Positions 24,997-35,173 are shown, counted from the stretch's first letter. The stretch is DNA of 37,712 bases from Silene noctiflora (GCA_009801015.1 VHZZ01000010.1:34854-72565); one strand, 5' to 3'. Numbers and translations are program-made. The notes: generated from the sequence alone by a model not told the origin.

Positions 24997-25925
24997 ATGT
25001 TATTACACTCTGTTCTCTTTTTCACAATTCTCGGACTCGCTTTCGCCTCGAGGCAGTTAACCGATCCGTCGGTTGACCAACCTATGTCCTTCCATTCCAG
25101 TACCACAAGGGTCCTCTACTTAACGGTAAAATTACAATTAACCTAATTTGGTACGGAAAATTTAGCCCTTCACAAAAGACGATAATAACTGATTTTGTCA
25201 CCTCGTTGTCATCAAATCACAGCGATACCAAACCAACTGTCGCCACGTGGTGGAATACAATTGGCAAGTATAATCGACTCGCTAATTTGAAAACTCCGGA
25301 CCCGGTTTCGCCCACCTTAGGGAGGCAAGTCATTGATGAGACTTGCTCCCTTGGCAAAACACTCACTAACAAACACCTTGTAAAATTGGCTTACAAACAT
25401 GGCCCACAAGTCAACACAGTCAACGTAATTTTGACTGCATCTGACGTGGCAGTTGAAGGGTTCGGGATGAGCCGGTGTGGGACCCATGGATCAACCTACA
25501 TTTCCAAAACTAACCTTCAAAAGTTCGCATACATTTGGGTTGGGAATTCAGAGAGTCAATGTCCGGGCCAATGCGCTTGGCCGTTCCATCAGCCCATCTA
25601 CGGCCCACAAAGCCCACCATTGATTGCACCCAATAATGATGTGGGCTTGGATGGCATGGTTATTAACTTAGCCAGTTTATTAGCTGGGACCGTGACAAAC
25701 CCGTTTGGAAATGGATATTTTCAAGGCCCAAAAGACGCTCCACTTGAAGCCGCTTCAGCTTGCACCGGGTTGTATGGAAAAGGAGCGTATCCGGGTTACC
25801 CGGGTAATCTGTTGGTAGACCCGACAACCGGTGCTAGTTACAATGCGAATGGGATTAACGGAAGAAAGTATTTGCTCCCTGCTTTGTATGATCCTACCAC
25901 ATTATCTTGCTCAACTCTGGTGTGA
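24997..25925 (+). pseudogene. EXORDIUM-like copy B, frameshifted by a 5-bp duplication
   Basis: Single-exon EXORDIUM/PHI-1 family copy. ATG 24997-24999 opens a good signal peptide (LLHSVLFFTILGLAFAS) and reads to ...DQPMSFH, then the frame breaks. The word TTCCA is repeated in tandem (TTCCATTCCAG, about 25090-25100), a net +5; without it the length would be about 307 aa. The rest stays open in the shifted frame to the TGA at 25923-25925 and keeps [47 protein letters not shown] and [11 protein letters not shown]. One otherwise conserved Cys is Gly here (GFGMSRCG for DFCxxxCG). Its closest relative is gene C at 28898-29815. With a clean body and an intact TATA box, it was probably broken recently or is a sequencing or allelic difference. 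Confidence 0.85.
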
Positions 25926-26082
25926 CAATCACTTGAATTTTATTTGTATAGTTTAAAGATTTCAGTTAGCCTTATTTAAGACCGTCGTAATATAAGACGT
26001 CTTACATCTGTCTTAAACAAGAATTTATCATCATTAAAGAATTTTAAAACTTGTCATTTTAGTATTTTTACCTGAAAAGAAA

Positions 26083-26425
26083 CCTCCAATAAACGTCGTT
26101 TTGACTTCTGATGACGTGGCAAGACTTTTGTATGAACAAGTGTGGGGCACATGGGTATAATTATGCGGGTAAAAATAAAAAGGTTCAGGTTCGGGTAGCT
26201 TATGCATGGGTGGGTAATCCGGGAAAACTATGTCCGGGTCAATGTGCTTGGCCTTTCAATGTTCAGCATGCAATTACCGTCACTTGTCACCCCAAATTGT
26301 GACGTTGTTGGGGTCGGGTTCTTTTCCGAGTTTTCCCGGTAGGTTTTTAATTTAACCCGTATACAAAGCAAGTTTAAATTTGTATGAGGTATACATGAAC
26401 GAAAGTATTTTTCTTTTTGTAAAGT
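26083..26425 (+). pseudogene. EXORDIUM-like fragment copied from gene A
   Basis: AAACGTCGTTTTGACTTCTG, GACTTTTGTATGAACA, GGGTATAATTATGCGGGTAA and GGGTCAATGTGCTTGGCC match gene A (19437-20375) almost base for base, in the opposite orientation. The copy covers roughly residues 146-220, has several small gaps, then jumps by a deletion of about 140 bp from the ...GVDG codons to the FPGFPGKLL codons (at about 26318, through a GGGTCG-like word) and runs to the C-terminal region. It has no start and no intact frame. Gene A, not the adjacent copy B, is its source. Confidence 0.9.
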
Positions 26426-28182
26426 CAAGTTTGTATGCAAGAAGCTAAGATTTGTACTACTTATTCATAAAAAAAAAACAAAAAAACAAATCGATAACAA
26501 TCGACCAGGAAAGAAATATACTTCTAAATGTTATGAAAAGTCTATGGATCCGATAAATATATTTAATAAGGGGGTGAATTCATTATCTAGCTTTTTTCGA
26601 TTTTTAAATCAAAATAATAACATGTGTAGTGATTAAACTATACCGAGGGTAACCGTATCATCTTTCCTTAAAACCGTTCGCAACACAAGCTTGACCATGA
26701 ATGGGACATGGAATTTGTTTTAAATAACGAAGACCCGTTCGTGCGGAAGGTTCTACAAGTACAACTATGGAGTATTTAATAAGTACGTAGGTTCCATGGA
26801 TAAACTCCAATTCAATTGTTATCATCTACCTGCATTTTTGCAATACAATTAATTCTTAAATTTATTGTCTTTAGATATTAATGATGGCAGCCTCAATTAT
26901 TTGATTGTATTGAATTATTTGAAAAATTATAATAACAATGCGATAAGTCAAAATATATACTCGCTCGAAAACACATTCAATACTAGTTTTAAGCCCGTGC
27001 AAACTTGCACAGGTTTGCTTATTTAACAATTGTTATTATTAAAATTGACAAAATAGATAAATATCTAAACTTAAATGCACAAAATATAGTTTAAAAAAAC
27101 CAATTATATACATACAATAATTACTATAAAGAGACAATTTATATTGAGAACCTAATAACATTATAAATTTTTGGAAATTTTCGATATAAATATATTAGGT
27201 CTTGTATTAAATATGAACTTGGTAATTTAAATGAATGTAACAATGAAATGATAGGAAAGTAATTAAATAAGGTTAAAGAACATGAGGGGACTCATATTAA
27301 AAAAAAAAAAAAAAAACTGAAAAGAAGCAACCAATCAAAACAATCTAAATGACTCAGCTTTTATACTATTTAAATAATTAAATAAATACTCGTAGATGAG
27401 AACGGATGATAACGAGGGTTAAGAAAGATGAACGGGTTAAATGAAACTTTACAGTGGTGGATAAATGCGAGTGAAGTTTATTGACAAACGGTTTCCTATA
27501 AACCGACGAGAGTTAAGGGGTCGTCGACGAAGAAAGCGACGATGGGTCGGTTTTCGGATGAGTCGGAAAATATTAACTCAATCAATTTCAAAAACAAAAC
27601 TATAATTAACTTCATCCTAGATATTCTTCCTCTTTGCTGGCACATAGTAGATTATGAGTTATGACACAATCCAAAAATCCAGCTACAATGAAGCTGGCTA
27701 TTTCTACTTAATTAACATTCCATTCCACTTGTTTATTCTCGACTTAGGTCCCTTTAACAACTACGATATAGACCTCTTAAAATTGACCTGATTCAAATAA
27801 CTCGACTCGTGCCCTGCCCAACACGCGAAATACAAACCTTGAGATAGACTCATAATCTAAATTGACCTGATCAATAATATGACTCGATTTAGAGCTTGCT
27901 AGGCTCCCCCCATCGAGCCCTGAACCGGCTCGTGAAAGGGGCGGACTTGGGGATGTTACCCGGCCCGACTATTTTGCCTAAAATCGCGGGCCGGGTTGGA
28001 AAATAGAACCCGGACTGCCTCGTATATAGGGCGGATCAGGTCCAACCACTCTGGTTATGACCGCGAGCATGATCCGACTAAGCTGGCCATTGTTTTGGTC
28101 AATCTATATTTGTTGAGTACAGTCTGAATTACCCCGATCCGATCAAACCCAAAATAACCCAATTTGATTGATCCATTTATAA
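26426..28182. other. Intergenic, no gene recognised
   Basis: AT-rich DNA. TTTTAAGCCCGTGCAAACTT and GCACAGGTTTGCTT near 26990-27020 form a small GTGCAA/TTGCAC hairpin of a type seen at plant element ends, but the partner end was not found. An A-run lies at 27300-27316. About 27780-28180 has GC-richer stretches with CCCGGCCCGAC and GGGCCGGGTT words, probably decayed hAT-like debris. No coding sequence was seen. Confidence 0.35.
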
Positions 28183-28185
28183 AGT

Positions 28186-28330
28186 TATGAGTTTTTTTTT
28201 TTTTTTTTTGTCTAACGAAGCCCGCACTTAGTCACATTAAAATAAAGGGGAGGGGGGATTCAAACCTGGGACATATTATCCACAATACCTCCAATTTAAC
28301 CACTATCACGATACCACTCTACTAGGCCAA
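28186..28330 (-). mobile_element. tRNA-derived SINE with poly(A) tail
   Basis: On the minus strand: A-box-like TAGAGTGGTATCGTGATAGTGG region, B-box-like CCAGGTTTGAATCCCCC, body CCTTTATTTTAATGTGACTA, and a tail of about 17-18 A (T-run at 28193-28210 on the plus strand). No clear target-site duplication was seen. Confidence 0.6.
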
Positions 28331-28582
28331 GACATCTTCGATATTTGGTAAGCAAAACAACACGCTTATACACATTAATACTATTAGCTCACCTAATTAT
28401 ATCCTTATCTTTTCATTATATTTAACAACACGGTTTTATTTAATATTTTAATTTTGGTTGCCACTAATTAGTTTGCTATTAGTATTACGTGTGCCATACT
28501 TCTCCCTTTACCTTTTTCATTTATTTCTAAATTCTAATATTTAATTAATTTTGCATGGATTCTATATTTGTATATTTGTATA

Positions 28583-28772
28583 ACAAATTCTCGTCGAAGA
28601 CGGGCACTATCCGTCACAAGCTGAAAACGGATAGTGCTCCTCTCACAATATGCAAGTGACACTATCCATTGGATGCTCCATTTTACTCCCACTTACCCAG
28701 ACTTATTGTGAGAGGGACACTATCTGTCTTCAGCTTATGACGGCTAGTGTCCGTAACAAGCAAAACGCTTTG
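28583..28772. mobile_element. Fold-back MITE, best-preserved copy, upstream of gene C
   Basis: About 190 bp with imperfect terminal inverted repeats of about 55-60 bp. Left: CACTATCCGTCACAAGCTGA and CTCTCACAATATGCAAGT. Right, inverted: CACTAGCCGTCATAAGCTGA and CTCTCACAATAAGTCTGG. Each arm contains its own hairpin (CACTATCCGT / ACGGATAGTG). The ends are near ACAAATTCTCG and, inverted, ACAAAGCG. The target-site duplication is uncertain. It stops about 48 bp upstream of the TATA box of EXORDIUM-like gene C. Confidence 0.8.
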
Positions 28773-28819
28773 TATTTGTATATGGTCCTCTTCCTAGCAA
28801 CTTCCTTTTAAATCACACC

Positions 28820-28827
28820 TATATATA
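28820..28827 (+). promoter_or_regulatory. TATA box of EXORDIUM-like gene C
   Basis: TATATATA 71-78 bp upstream of the ATG at 28898, with the repeated leader word AAATCACACCT before and after it (about 28810 and 28855). Confidence 0.6.
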
Positions 28828-28897
28828 CTTACATACACAAACTTCATTTCCTCAAATCACACCTCAATATTCTATCCTCATACACTCTTAATTAACA

Positions 28898-29815
28898 ATG
28901 GCATCTTCACAAAAAAATATATTCCTTTCTACTTTCTTTACTCTTTTAAGTTTCACAATGGCGACGAGAATACTTATAGACACGTCACTACCAATGGCGT
29001 TTCAGTACCACAAAGGTCCCCTCCTGAGTGGTAAAATCACCGCGAACCTTATCTGGTACGGGAATTTCAAACCAACCCAGCGTACCATAATATCTGATTT
29101 CATCAGTTCCCCGTCATCCACACAGCGTGAAACCAAACCATCACTTGCCACGTGGTGGAATTCTATTGGGAAGTATTACCACTTGGCCAATAAGAAGGCC
29201 TCCTCACTTTCCCTTACTTTAGGTAAACAAGTTATTGATGAGAAATACTCGCTCGGAAAGTCCCTAACTAACAAACACTTGGTTGAGCTCGCCTCAAGAG
29301 GCGAGCAAGTCAATGCGATCAACGTAGTATTGACCGCATCTGATGTGGTGGTCCCTGATTTCTGTTCGAGTAGATGTGGGACACATTCCTCGAGCGGAAA
29401 GGGACCACACAAATTTGCCTACATTTGGGTTGGAAACTCAGAAAGTCAATGTCCCGGCCAATGCGCTTGGCCATTTCACCAACCCATCTACGGTCCACAA
29501 AGCCCACCACTCGGTGCACCTAATAATGATGTGGGCCTAGATGGGATGGTAATGAACTTGGCCAGCATGTTGGCCGGGACCGTGACAAACCCGTTTGGAA
29601 ACGGATATTTCCAAGGCCCAAAAGAAGGCCCACTTGAAGCTGCATCAGCTTGTACCGGAGTATACGGTAAAGGAGCGTATCCGGGTTATCCGGGTAATTT
29701 ATTGGTCGATCCGACTAGTGGGGCCAGTTATAATACTAATGGAATTAATAAGAGAAAGTATTTGGTACCGGCATTATACGATCCGAATACATCTTCTTGT
29801 TCTACTTTGGTCTGA
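28898..29815 (+). CDS. EXL: EXORDIUM-like / phosphate-induced (PHI-1) protein C
   Basis: Intact single-exon member of the EXORDIUM/PHI-1 family, 305 aa, predicted to be secreted to the cell wall. Start [20 protein letters not shown] (ATG 28898-28900) gives a signal peptide ending near residue 22. Family blocks: [19 protein letters not shown] (33-51), LIWYGNF (51-57), WW at 86-87, [10 protein letters not shown] (141-150), [10 protein letters not shown] (154-163), [20 protein letters not shown] (177-196), [16 protein letters not shown] (213-228), [11 protein letters not shown] (231-241) and C-terminal SCSTLV. It is much closer to the broken copy B than to gene A, pointing to a tandem duplication with B. 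A fold-back MITE sits just upstream of its TATA box. The molecular role of the family remains unproven. Confidence 0.96.
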   Translation: MASSQKNIFLSTFFTLLSFTMATRILIDTSLPMAFQYHKGPLLSGKITANLIWYGNFKPTQRTIISDFISSPSSTQRETKPSLATWWNSIGKYYHLANKKASSLSLTLGKQVIDEKYSLGKSLTNKHLVELASRGEQVNAINVVLTASDVVVPDFCSSRCGTHSSSGKGPHKFAYIWVGNSESQCPGQCAWPFHQPIYGPQSPPLGAPNNDVGLDGMVMNLASMLAGTVTNPFGNGYFQGPKEGPLEAASACTGVYGKGAYPGYPGNLLVDPTSGASYNTNGINKRKYLVPALYDPNTSSCSTLV

Positions 29816-30158
29816 CCAAGTTTTATACTTGGTCCGTATTTTTATTTTCTTCCCATTTCTCAAATTATTTAACGGTAATTTTAGAACCGGGAAAAGAATA
29901 GAAATACAAAAATAGTATCTAGAACTAAGCCGTATAATGTAGATTTCTACAAAGTTTTGTATAATGTATAGATATATACTATATAGTTATGTTTAATTAA
30001 TTACCATGTAAAAGTGTTATATAAGTATGTATAATATTAACTTTTTTTCAATTTATTTCGTAAAAAGTTAAAAGCTGTTTAATAGCAAGTTTAAAAGGTT
30101 ATAATTCGGAAGCTAAATCTTTATATTTGAATTCAACCTACACATTTTTTTTTAATGT

Positions 30159-30538
30159 CTCAAACGGGGTTTCACCCATTAATGCATTCAAACATAGAGT
30201 TCGATCACCACGCTGTAGGAGTTTATTCTCCGTCGGAAGCAGGCTGCAATGATCTGCAATCCACCTTTTTTTTTTACGCTCTTATGGCGTAAGTATACCT
30301 GGTTTTTGTCTTTCTGCATCTCACATGTATTGAAGGCTTTTTGAAGGTGCTAGTTGTGTGCAAGACGTGGGCAAGGATGCTCGCGGCCTCTATTTCGTAC
30401 TCCACCAACTTGATTTCGCTTTCCAACATCATCGTTCGCTAGTGTTAAATACTAGTTATGTTGTGATGTTAAATTATGAGTGTATTAAGGGCTTAGTATG
30501 GCCGAACATTATGTAATTGCATCCTATTTTTACCGCTG

Positions 30539-30566
<28 letters not shown>
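30159..30566 (+). mobile_element. Probable LINE-type 3' end with poly(A) tail
   Basis: Ends in a run of about 27 A (30540-30566) after ...TTACCGCTGTC, a terminus style known from plant L1 LINE 3' ends. A 7-bp TTAATGT occurs at both sides (30152-30158 and 30567-30573), a possible short target-site duplication. No reverse-transcriptase coding is visible, so it is a strongly 5'-truncated copy or an unrelated processed sequence. Confidence 0.5.
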
Positions 30567-30571
<5 letters not shown>

Positions 30572-30573
30572 GT

Positions 30574-32340
30574 ATAGTAAGTCAAATGCTAATGTCTAAA
30601 CACAAATTCTCATTTAAGACAAGCGTTATATGTCTTAAGCTTAAAACAAACGATTTAAATACATACCAATTTTGTCTTTATTACCACTATATAGTAGTAT
30701 TTGACCCGTCTCCGAACCCCAAAAGTCTACAAGTGCATAGCGAAGTCAAAAAGGACGTGCGGCCACTTTCACTTCACTTATTACCAAAAGCCGAACAAAT
30801 TATAAAATAAGACGATTTTATATATATAAGATTATCTTTTATAGAAAATTTACACGGTGTCCTACTACCCTTGACGTTTGAGATTTTGCACGAAATACCC
30901 GAATTTTTGATCTAGAAACCTTTAAGAGGGTTTAACTCGTTTTTTACGAGCTTAGAAAAATTGTCGTATTTGGATTCCGTGTCTAGGAGTTTTTGTATAC
31001 CAAAGTTTTTTTGACAGAACAAACTTTGAATGACCCATATCTCTTGGTCATAATTTTCAAACTGGACAATTTTTTTTGTCGAATCGTAATACTCGGAAAG
31101 ATGATCGATTTAAAAAAAATAAAATAAAATAAATCATATCTTCCCCGATTAAAAAGATTTGAGTATTTTTTGCAAAATGTCGGACTTCAAGAGTACCACA
31201 TAAATTTTCCGTTTTTTTTAATACTTTGGTCAAAAAGGACGTGCCGCTTCCTAATGTCCGTGCTCATGCAGTCATGCTCCATGCATGCGAGTGCCGCTGG
31301 CTTATAAATGAAGTAGGCTGTTGGCTTTGTGCAAGGCTGGCATTCTTTATGTACCTGTTGTTGTCTATTTCCTGGACACACACTTTCAATTCATTAATTC
31401 CAAAAGCCACTGTGCATCACAAGCTGAAGACGGATAGTGCTAATCTCGAAAATCGTCTGCATGCTCCACCTTTCAATTCACTAATTCCAAAAGCTTAGTC
31501 ATTAGTTCTAAAATCATCTGCATGCTCCACCTTTTCCAAGTTGTTGAGCTTTAGCTGTTGCAAGCCTGGCATTCTCTATACCAACCCCATTCTTGATTCT
31601 TGATTCTTCCTCACCTAATTATTTCGGCCTAATATAGATCAGATTTCAGTTAGGGTAAACGGGTAATAATATAAGATAACCTCGAAAAAAAACTTAAACG
31701 GGATTGAGACGGATTAACAGACTGGACCATCGTAAATATTGGAAAATACGTTGGCCCATAGAGTACTCGTACCATCTACCCCCCACTGAACAGGTTCTGT
31801 TTCAGACGGGTGATGCAACCACTATGAGTAATGTGACGGATGAATTATGCATAATTTCGACACCCATATCCACCTGGTAGGCTGGTACTCAACCATTCGC
31901 ATCAATGGTTTAATATCGTAAAAATAACTTTCAATTTTACCATAAGAAGGTGGCATTACCTACCTCTGCTAAGCATCAGGTTCCTGATTTGCTAACGATC
32001 AGGTTTCCTGATGTTATCACCCCTGTAAATGCTTCCAAAACTAGGCAGAAATTTGTTAACCTTAAAATTCATCCATACCACTGTAATTCAGAGGCCTACA
32101 TTCGCGAGGGTACGCAAAGCAGACAATCAGACACTTACTCCTATGTTATGCTTTACAATAACATTCACACAGGTTGGGTGTTGCATTACACGATTCTCAG
32201 CAGACTGACAGTTCCTATATGAACCAAATCGTTTTCATCCAAAATACTTGCTCTGAATGGCACACCATTTACCCGCTGCAATTTCATGATGGGTAATCAA
32301 TTGCACTCTCCAGTCCTCAACAGTTACTCCTGACTTCGTT
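30574..32340. other. Intergenic with local duplications, no gene recognised
   Basis: At 31310-31580 several short segments are repeated: TGCAAGGCTGGCATTCTTTA (about 31329) versus TGCAAGCCTGGCATTCTCTA (about 31559); TTTCAATTCATTAATTCCAA (31384) versus TTTCAATTCACTAATTCCAA (31471); AATCGTCTGCATGCTCCACC (31450) versus AATCATCTGCATGCTCCACC (31512). A fold-back MITE end (CACAAGCTGAAGACGGATAG) lies inside this cluster at about 31418-31440. About 31950-32340 is unusually mixed in base composition and leads into the EXORDIUM-like relic; I cannot identify it. Confidence 0.4.
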
Positions 32341-32361
32341 CTGTTGATCGATTCTACTTTA

Positions 32362-33150
32362 GCCGTTCGACAACTCTCTCACTCAGCTCCAGTCACTCAA
32401 CCTATATCCATTATACCTTTACATACTGGACCAGTACTTAGTTGCCAAATTTCCATAACCTCGTTATGGAAAGGCAAGTTTCCAAGTTCAAGCGCTCCCC
32501 AAGACGCCAAAACCCATGATCTCTGATTTTTTTCCGCCTACCTGTTTCTAGCCCAACCAGATCGCTCACCATCTGATACCAGTCATACCACAGTGTGGAG
32601 CTCAATCAGAAATGTTACGACCTCACGAACCCTAAGCGTCCCACTTCAGTAATCACAACTGAGATAGCTAATCACACATCAACTGAGGTTTTGGCCTCAA
32701 AGGACACTACAACAGCTTAATGCAAGAAACAGAGTCTTAACAGCTACCTAATGAGGCTGCTGAGAGTCTGAGACTTCTGTATGAGCGGGTGTGAGGACCA
32801 AGGATCCCAAATTACAAGACCGTTTACATTTTGAGTGGGTAATGCCGAGGCTCAGTGCCTAAGATAATGTTCTTGGCCATTCAACAAGCACATCAACAGG
32901 CCAAAGACCACCCCTGGTTGACCTCCAACAATATCGTTGCAGTGAACATGGTCATAAACTTAGGGAAAAGGATACGTCAAAGGCCCAAAGGTTGGTCCTC
33001 TAGAGGCCATTTAAGTGTACCTAATAGTCTAGGGGAAAGGGGCATACCCGGGTTATGCAGGTCGAGTTTTGGATCCTAAATCTGATTCTAGTTACACTGC
33101 TAGTAGGAGTAATGGCCGGCAGCATCTACTATCTTGATCAACACTTGGAT
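32362..33150 (+). pseudogene. Ancient EXORDIUM-like relic
   Basis: Recognisable only by ordered motifs in shifting frames: VRQLSHSAPVTQPISI and LHTGPVLSCQISITSLWKGK (about 32365-32475) match the DQPMSFxYHKGPLL..[11 protein letters not shown] start of the family; ISDF (about 32515); TEVLASKD (about 32680) matches [15 protein letters not shown]-like codons (about 32771); GNAEAQC then CSWPFN-like codons (about 32835-32885); YVKGPKVGPLEA (about 32972-33010); KGAYPGYAG (about 33040-33060); and SYTASRSNGRQHLL (about 33090-33130). Many stops and shifts. It is collinear with the other copies over its whole length, so it is a true old gene copy rather than chance. Confidence 0.8.
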
Positions 33151-33953
33151 AACAGATTTCAGAATTCTAATATACTGCAGGGAGTATAAACCAGACAATA
33201 CGAAATCAAACCTATGTTAGATACAGTTTTTTTCCGTAAAGTTCTCAGCTTTTGGTCTAAACTGAAGGGTCGAAGTGTAGTATTGAACATATCAAGTGTC
33301 AGACACACATCAAGCAGGCAAACGCAAGTGTCGGATAACATCAAACAAATTCAAAATAGCATGAAATTCATATCAAGTCTGGCATTAACCCCTTTCGGAA
33401 CCTATAAAGATCAGGTAAACTTCTAATCTCGTCAAAATTAACCAACTTTAATACTAACCTAGAGTAATCTATACAAAAGACCTCCCAAACTGATCCAAAG
33501 ATACAATCTTTACATCAATTTTCCAAAAAATACTTACAACCCACCAATTGAAACAGGATAACAACCAATAAATCATGTAAACTATATTCACCCCATCCCG
33601 GTTAATTGTTTACTGCGAGGGGTATATTAATCAAAGGTAAATAAACGATTGGAACGAAATTACTACGAAATAACTCCCAAATTTCTCCAAAGATACAAAC
33701 TTTATACAACTTTCCCAAAAGTAATTAAAACCCACTAAAACAAACTTAATCTGCATCTCAATACAACCAATTTAAAACAATAAATCACAAAACAATAATC
33801 CAAATTAAACCATATAAATTAAAATAGCTCCATTCCATAAAACAACATCAAATTCTTATATAAGGCAGTCTTACACAATACAGTAATTAGCAATAAAACC
33901 GTCTTACAAGAGACTAACTATAAATAAAGCGAACCCGAATAAACGGGGTGGAT
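33151..33953. other. Intergenic, no gene recognised
   Basis: AT-rich DNA. TGTTTACTGCGAGGGGTATA followed by CAAAGGTAAATAAACGATTG near 33607-33645 is a small fold-back resembling the ATCATTTGTTTAC elements of 14-3-3 intron 1. A repeated segment (CTCCCAAA..TCCAAAGATACAA, near 33483 and 33676) is about 190 bp apart. The last 100 bp contain the 3' flank of TOM6. Confidence 0.4.
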
Positions 33954-34112
33954 CTAAAGATCCAAAACAAGTTCTTCATTCTGTAAGTGAGAAAGAAGAT
34001 ACGGGGCAACCCGAATAGCGGCGACGAATACAGTGAATAAAGCAGCATTAAAGCGAAGCTCCTTCATGGCTTTAGCTTTGCTAGGCTTCTTCCTGAACAT
34101 GTTTCCCATCAT
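33954..34112 (-). CDS. TOM6: TOM6, small subunit of the mitochondrial outer-membrane translocase
   Basis: A 52-residue single-exon frame starting at the ATG at 34110-34112: MMGNMFRKKPSKAKAMKELR, then one hydrophobic segment (FNAALFTVFVAAIRVAPYLL, residues 21-40) and the tail ending LVLDL. From memory it matches plant TOM6 (MF.RKP.KA.A.K.LR...ALF...V..IR.APY.LS pattern; Arabidopsis TOM6 is 54 aa). TOM6 is a tail-anchored-type subunit that stabilises the TOM complex for protein import. The second Met (residue 5, before FRKKP) could be an alternative start, giving the MF start seen in relatives. The very short length, a single membrane span and basic N terminus all fit. An upstream telobox and site II word suit a housekeeping gene. 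Confidence 0.88.
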   Translation of the reverse strand: MMGNMFRKKPSKAKAMKELRFNAALFTVFVAAIRVAPYLLSHLQNEELVLDL

Positions 34113-34278
34113 CTTTGCTGCTGATTAGTATTTTCTTCTTAGATTTTTTGGGGGTTTTTTTGTGGTGGTTGTGTTGAAAGGTGTCTTAAAACCCTTGATA
34201 AACCCTTCTAGTTTCTTAAATCCAAACGGGTCGGGTACAATTTTGTGAGTAGGAGCAGACTTGACAAATAAAAGGGCT

Positions 34279-34336
34279 TGGGCTTGAGAAGTCGGATCCT
34301 AGAAAAACCCCAAAAATCAAAGAAAGAAAAACCCTA
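34279..34336. promoter_or_regulatory. Site II word and telobox upstream of TOM6
   Basis: TGGGCT (34279-34284) and AAACCCTA (34329-34336) lie 167-224 bp upstream of the TOM6 ATG. The pair is common in promoters of nuclear genes for ribosomal and mitochondrial proteins. Orientation relative to TOM6 is reversed, which these motifs tolerate. Confidence 0.4.
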
Positions 34337-34566
34337 CACAATTCACAACATAGTCAATTAACCAGAAAGAAAATACAAGATTGAGACGGCCTGAATAATC
34401 CGACCTGACACCGGAACTTGACTCGATCCGGAATTTTTATTATTGCAAAATGATTATTGTTCACAAATAATTTAATAATAGTTGATCCGAAAATTACCCG
34501 GCCCAAAATAACTCGACTCGCATCCAAATTGGTCCGATTGACACGTTTATTAGGTCTAAACATGAG

Positions 34567-35173
34567 TAGAGTTGGCAATGGGCCGTGCTGGGCCAGCCCG
34601 CGTGCCGACCAGTCGTGCTTTCCTCCAAAATTGGCCCGGCCCAGGCACGGATATTGGGCTAGCCGTGCCGTGTCGTGCCTGACCCACTTACCCGAACCCC
34701 CGCCGCGGCCCACTTACCCGAACCCCCGCCGCGGCCCGCTCTTGGCACGCCCAGTTTCGTGCCTGGCCCATTGGCCGTTCGTGCCTGGCAAGTGGGCCGA
34801 TCCATGTGCCTGAAGTTTATTTCACTTTTTAAAAAAATATTGTATATTTTTAGTACTTTTTGTTTAATAAATGATAAATTTATATAATTGTTATATTTTT
34901 AGTACGTTTTGTTTTATAATTGCTATATTTTTAGTACTTTTGTGCCAATTTTTGGGTCGTGCGGCTCGTGCCGTGTCAGGCCCGTCGTGTTTGGACCGTG
35001 TCGTGCCTAGGCACGAACATTCGAGGAAAATCGCGTCGGAGCCCGCCTCAAGCACGATCGTGCCGGGCCCATGCCGCCTCGAAAAACTCGTCGTGCCGTG
35101 CCGTGTCGTGCCTTCCTCGGAGCCGTGCCGTATCGTGCCGCCCGCCAGCCCACGACCCGAAATGCCAACTCTA
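34567..35173. mobile_element. hAT-like element (TAGAGTTGGCAA ends), empty-site copy
   Basis: 607 bp; TIRs TAGAGTTGGCAATGGGCC and, inverted, TAGAGTTGGCATTTCGGG. Flanks AACATGAG (34559-34566) and ATCATGAG (35174-35181) match at 7 of 8. Inverted relative to the copy at 23957-24838 and lacking the Stowaway insertion. It has its own internal tandem duplications: a CCCACTTACCCGAACCCC unit of about 27 bp twice near 34682-34735, and an AT-rich unit with TTTTTAGTAC repeated near 34848-34940. Confidence 0.88.

Noticed and set aside
25206-25925. A 239-residue open frame read as an intact short EXORDIUM-like protein
   Set aside because: It has no ATG at its start (TTG), begins inside the conserved domain and lacks a signal peptide; the true start is at 24997 in another frame.
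31950-32222. A 90-residue plus-strand frame before the EXORDIUM-like relic as a new gene
   Set aside because: Its start is weak, there is no family motif, and it leads into eroded sequence; it is more likely chance openness.
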